Assembly: GCF_049331405.1 (NCBI RefSeq)
Contig: NZ_CP186274.1
Span: 1,178,001 to 1,242,000, forward strand
Length of the DNA: 64,000 nt
Reading direction: 5' to 3'
Source: PoT sp049331405
GTDB taxonomy: Bacteria; Planctomycetota; Planctomycetia; Isosphaerales; Isosphaeraceae
This document shows, piece by piece, positions 61,209 through 64,000 of the stretch (its first letter is position 1; each line of letters begins with the position of its first letter). A program made the translations under genes and the position numbers. The notes beneath the pieces were generated by a model, which made no database searches, was not told where the DNA came from, and saw only the letters and a list, made by a program, of their open reading frames with translations.

Positions 61209-61259
61209 TGCCCATGCGGCCGGCCTGAGGGCCTCCCGGCCCGCCTCGAAACCACGACG

Positions 61260-61296
61260 CTCCTCCCGCCCGGATCCTCGATCCCGGCGGGAGGAG
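61260..61296 (+). terminator. Intrinsic terminator of the thioredoxin-fold gene
   Basis: CTCCTCCCGCC (61260-61270) pairs perfectly with GGCGGGAGGAG (61286-61296), followed by TTTG. It lies 51 bases after the stop. A second hairpin (GCCCCTC 61310-61316 with GAGGGGC 61329-61335) follows directly. Confidence 0.75.
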
Positions 61297-61335
61297 TTTG
61301 CATTTCGAAGCCCCTCCGCGACTTCGGCGAGGGGC

Positions 61336-62092
61336 CCCTGCGTCGTGCAAGGGGATGATTCCTCGCAAAGACATGAGGAATCGCGGAATTATCGCTCCAG
61401 ATGCCGGGCTCGAGTTCCCGAAATTTTCTGAAAGAGCGCGGAGCCGAGGCGCGTTGCCGGCGCCTCCGGTCGTCTCGCGATGATCGAGCCCCGGGATCGA
61501 CCCCCGGAGATCGGGGAGGGCCGATGGAGCGGGTCTACCGCTCGTGTCGTCGGACCGCTCATAACGAATGTTTATATCGAAGGCTCAAAGAGCTCCTCGA
61601 TTTCGAGGGGGCCGGCGGGGAGAGGCCGGGGGGGCGTCTCGACCTTGCGTTTCGCGGCGAGGGAGAGGGCCTTCGGGCTGGCCCCGCGCCCGGAGACAGG
61701 GGGCCGCGGGAGGTGGCCTGAGGGGATGTAGACGGCTTGATCGGGCCCATCCGAGGGGGGAGATGTCGGATTTTTCAACCGGGCTCAAAAATTCAGGAAA
61801 TCCAGCCGATTACACCTCTTGCTCTGATTTCGAGATCACCATAAATTTATCCTGTTCCCGCTTGAATTCGAGGTCGTCGGGAGCGTGCTGCAACCCCACC
61901 AACCGCCTCTCCGGGGGTAGCCAACACAGGTCGTCCCCAGACGTGTTATCATGCTGGTTTATCAGTCAGGGTGCTGGGTACGCTCTCGCCGACGAACGAT
62001 GCGCGGGGCCCCCGCCAGTTCTGGCGGTCCCGCTATCGGGCTCGATCGGGCCAATCATGTCTCGTCGCTTTCCCGTTGAAAGGATCGACCCC
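61336..62092. other. Long intergenic region
   Basis: About 750 bases before the histone-like gene. The part 61770-61850 is AT-richer and may contain the promoter. Open frames here are GC-skewed low-complexity translations with no ribosome binding site or motif. I see no RNA gene or repeat. Confidence 0.45.
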
Positions 62093-62515
62093 ATGTCCGT
62101 TGCCAAGCCCGCGAAGACCGCCGCCGCCAAGCCGGCCGCGAAAAAGGTTGCTGCCAAGCCCGCCGCCCCCGCCGCCAAGCCGGCCGCGAAGAAGGCCGAG
62201 GCCGTCAAGGCCGCCGCCCCCGCGCCCGCCGTCGAGGTCAAGGTCGCGAAGCCGGCCGCCAAGAAGGCCGCCCCGAAGAAGGAAGCCGCGCCCAAGGCCA
62301 AGGCCGAGGTCGTCGCCAAGCCCGCGACCGTGACCAAGGTGAAGGCCAAGCCGGCCGCCCCGAAGCCGAAGAAGGAAGCCGCCGCCCCGGTGGTCGAAGC
62401 CGCGGCCCCCGTCGTCGCGCCGGAACCGATCGCCGCCCCCGAGCCCGTGGCCGCCGCGCCCGCGCCCGCCAAGAAGGCCGCCCCGAAGAAGAAGGCCGCC
62501 GCCAAGAAGGCCTGA
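62093..62515 (+). CDS. Histone H1-like Lys/Ala/Pro-rich protein
   Basis: A 140-residue protein built almost only of Ala, Lys, Pro, Val and Glu, with repeated AKPAAKKA, AAPKKEAAPK and APAPAKKAAPKKKAAAKKA units. There is no signal peptide or globular domain. Composition and repeats match H1-like/AlgP-type bacterial nucleoid proteins, which bind DNA through their Lys-rich arms; the acidic VVEAAAPVVAPEPIAAPEPV stretch in the middle is unusual for a pure DNA binder. The start ATG 62093 has AAAGGA about ten bases upstream; an in-frame ATG at 62057 could add 12 residues. It is monocistronic. Confidence 0.75.
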   Translation: MSVAKPAKTAAAKPAAKKVAAKPAAPAAKPAAKKAEAVKAAAPAPAVEVKVAKPAAKKAAPKKEAAPKAKAEVVAKPATVTKVKAKPAAPKPKKEAAAPVVEAAAPVVAPEPIAAPEPVAAAPAPAKKAAPKKKAAAKKA

Positions 62516-62814
62516 CGTTCGGTCCTTCCGCTGGATACCGGAAGCCGCAGCATGCGGGAGTGAGCGCGGGTGGATCCAACCCTCCGGATCCGGTTCCACC
62601 GCCCCACCTCGTGAGCGCTCGATCGGCGCTTCCCGCTTGCTGAGACCGATGGCCTTCGACGAGTCGAGGGGCATCGGCGTCGACCTCTCGTCTGCACCAG
62701 GCCAGTCCGGGTTTGAAGGCAAGCGTTCGAAACCGTCGCCCGATCGACCCCGCTCGAAGCCGGAACCCCCCAGGGTCCGCTTCGGACTCTTGCCTGACCC
62801 CGCGCCTCGTCGCC

Positions 62815-63705
62815 TCAGGTTTGCACGACGTACGTGGAGATGCCCGCCAGGCTGCCTCGACGGGTCAGCCCCAGGAAGAACTTTGGATAATTGCTGGGCG
62901 TCCCGACCGCGCCTGCCGGCAAGTAGTTCCCCTCCCAGTCCAGGCGAACGAGGTGATCGTAATCGCCGATCGCCACGAAGGCCGCGTCCACGAACTCGGG
63001 CTGGTCGCGGAACCAGTGGGTGAGGCCACACCAGGTGGACACGAATGGCTCGGAAGGAGCTATCGGGTCATCGCTTTCGACTTCATCGGACATCGCCTCG
63101 ATCTCGGCGATCTCCTCGCCGACCATCAGCACGGCCGACCACCACTTCGCCCCTTCCTCCAGGGGCTGGATGCCGATGCGTGCCGGCGGATAGATCGTCT
63201 CGCCGAACCCCGCGCGGATGATCGCTTCGTCGATCTTCGAGGCGGCCGAAGCCCCGCGATTGGCGGCGATCCAGAACGGGGCGAAAGTCATGTCGGCCTC
63301 GCTGCCGAGCCCGGCATTGACCTTCCCGTCGAGGAGCCCGCGGGCCTCGCTCGCCAGTCGACGGCAGAGCGCCAGTTCCTCCGGGTCGACGTCGTGCCGG
63401 ACCTCGTCCCCCTCGCGGGCGATCCTCCCGCTGCCGTAGACGACCGTCCTGAGCGAGAGGATGTTGCTCGGCCAGTCGGAGCCTGGGAGGGCAGCCTTGA
63501 TCGAATCCTCGCCCGCCTCGATGCAAGGTTCGAGCGGGGCCCTTCGCTTCGGATCGGGCTCGAAGTGCGTGATCGCCGCCGGCGGCGAGCCTTCCCAGCG
63601 CGAGCGGCAGGCCGGGCACGTGTAGACGAAATCTCCCTGGCGGGCGGGTATCCGGAGCCGCTGCCCGCAGACGGGGCAGCCCACGATCGTCGACTCATTG
63701 TCCAT
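62815..63705 (-). CDS. Zinc-ribbon protein of unknown function
   Basis: A 296-residue protein that begins with a zinc ribbon, CPVCGQRLRIP-(about 14)-YTCPACRSRW, so four Cys can bind one zinc. The rest (about 50-296) is an alpha/beta domain that I do not recognise: DSIKAALPGSDWPSNILSLR, EADMTFAPFWIAANRG, PPARIGIQPLEEGAKWWSAVL and, near the end, NYPKFFLGLTRRGSLAGIST. There is no signal peptide or membrane helix. The start is taken as ATG 63705, just before the ribbon, although the ribosome binding site is weak. It lies 98 bases after the truncated gene at the right edge on the same strand and could share its transcript. Confidence 0.7.
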   Translation of the reverse strand: MDNESTIVGCPVCGQRLRIPARQGDFVYTCPACRSRWEGSPPAAITHFEPDPKRRAPLEPCIEAGEDSIKAALPGSDWPSNILSLRTVVYGSGRIAREGDEVRHDVDPEELALCRRLASEARGLLDGKVNAGLGSEADMTFAPFWIAANRGASAASKIDEAIIRAGFGETIYPPARIGIQPLEEGAKWWSAVLMVGEEIAEIEAMSDEVESDDPIAPSEPFVSTWCGLTHWFRDQPEFVDAAFVAIGDYDHLVRLDWEGNYLPAGAVGTPSNYPKFFLGLTRRGSLAGISTYVVQT

Positions 63706-63803
63706 GTCGAATGGTCCGGCTCGAGGTGATCCGCGTCGGAATGCCGAGGCTCCGTCGGCCCGACTCCTCTTATGAGGATCGCACCGGAGGAGAGGCAAGG
63801 TGG

Positions 63804-64000
63804 CTAACTCTCCTCGAGGGCTCTCTCTTCTTTCTTCTCCTCGCGATAATCCAGGTATCGCGTGCTCGCCTGCAGGGCCTCGATGAGATGCGGCAGGGCG
63901 GAGAGGACCCCGAAGAAGCCGATGATGATGAGGCCGTGGCCCACGCGGAGCCGACCATGCGCGAAGTCTTCCCGGAATGTCCGCGACAGATCGGCGACGC
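63804..64000 (-). CDS. Membrane protein fragment, N-terminus beyond the window
   Basis: The last 65 codons of a leftward gene that enters from the right edge and stops at 63804. The visible part has the segment VADLSRTFREDFAHGRLRVG, then a membrane helix (HGLIIIGFFGVLSALPHLIEAL) and a charged tail rich in Glu and Lys (YREEKKEERALEES). The single helix and tail suggest a membrane protein with a cytoplasmic C-terminus. No family can be assigned from this fragment. Confidence 0.6.
   Translation of the reverse strand, partial: VADLSRTFREDFAHGRLRVGHGLIIIGFFGVLSALPHLIEALQASTRYLDYREEKKEERALEES

Noticed and set aside
62093..62515. Short repeats that could suggest a CRISPR array or microsatellite
   Set aside because: The periodicity is codon-level (Ala, Lys, Pro) in one open frame, with no regular spacers.

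Overview
The window looks like a chromosomal segment of a high-GC planctomycete, most likely from the Isosphaera/Singulisphaera side of the phylum. This is inferred from gene content and style, not from a marker gene. Supporting traits are the many Tat- or Sec-exported proteins of unknown function, a BlaI/M56 pair with carboxypeptidase-regulatory-like repeats, a PhoD phosphatase, a Tat-signal Gfo/Idh/MocA oxidoreductase, a giant secreted WD40 protein, a di-heme DUF1111-type oxidoreductase, and a sigma-70 factor without an evident region 3. I saw no rRNA, tRNA, CRISPR array or transposase. Long antisense open frames opposite real genes are a by-product of GC-rich codon use and are left out.

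Layout. 1-457: thioredoxin-like gene running off the left edge. 974-5679: light-sensing operon of bacteriophytochrome histidine kinase, Rcp1-like response regulator and hybrid kinase. 5974-9919: secreted Gly-rich protein, ferritin-like di-iron protein, small conserved protein. 9980-16999: PhoD phosphatase divergent from a BlaI repressor / M56 protease-receptor pair with a putative double operator between them. 17167-19232: translationally coupled pair of a P-loop GTPase and an unknown partner. 20045-26307: mostly single metabolic or secreted genes (SGNH hydrolase, EEP hydrolase, DUF2239, YciI, Gfo/Idh/MocA, NTF2-like).

26445-33155 is the most unusual part. A leftward set encodes a helical 209-residue protein, a 79-residue WXG100-like protein and a 1343-residue membrane-anchored ATPase with three FtsK/EccC-like modules. 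It is divergent from a BCS1-type AAA ATPase. It resembles the core of a type VII-secretion-like machine but lacks the other ESX components.

33458-39639: di-heme cytochrome and WD40 giant. 39700-45033: S9 peptidase, a retron-type reverse transcriptase preceded by a cluster of inverted repeats, and NAD-malic enzyme. 45305-48291: Dps, then an ActP-like symporter with its DUF485 partner. 48678-54291: lipoprotein, cysteine phosphatase, secreted repeat protein, GntR and MarR regulators, membrane protein. 54389-58382: quinone oxidoreductase, sigma factor, TetR regulator with two identical operator-like repeats, and a RecA-like ATPase. 58520-64000: secreted amidase-like protein, thioredoxin-fold secreted protein, histone-H1-like Lys/Ala/Pro protein, zinc-ribbon protein, and a membrane protein cut by the right edge.

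Starts were chosen from Shine-Dalgarno-like sequences and domain boundaries and several differ from the longest open frame. Functions are family-level assignments from visible motifs; no database search was run.
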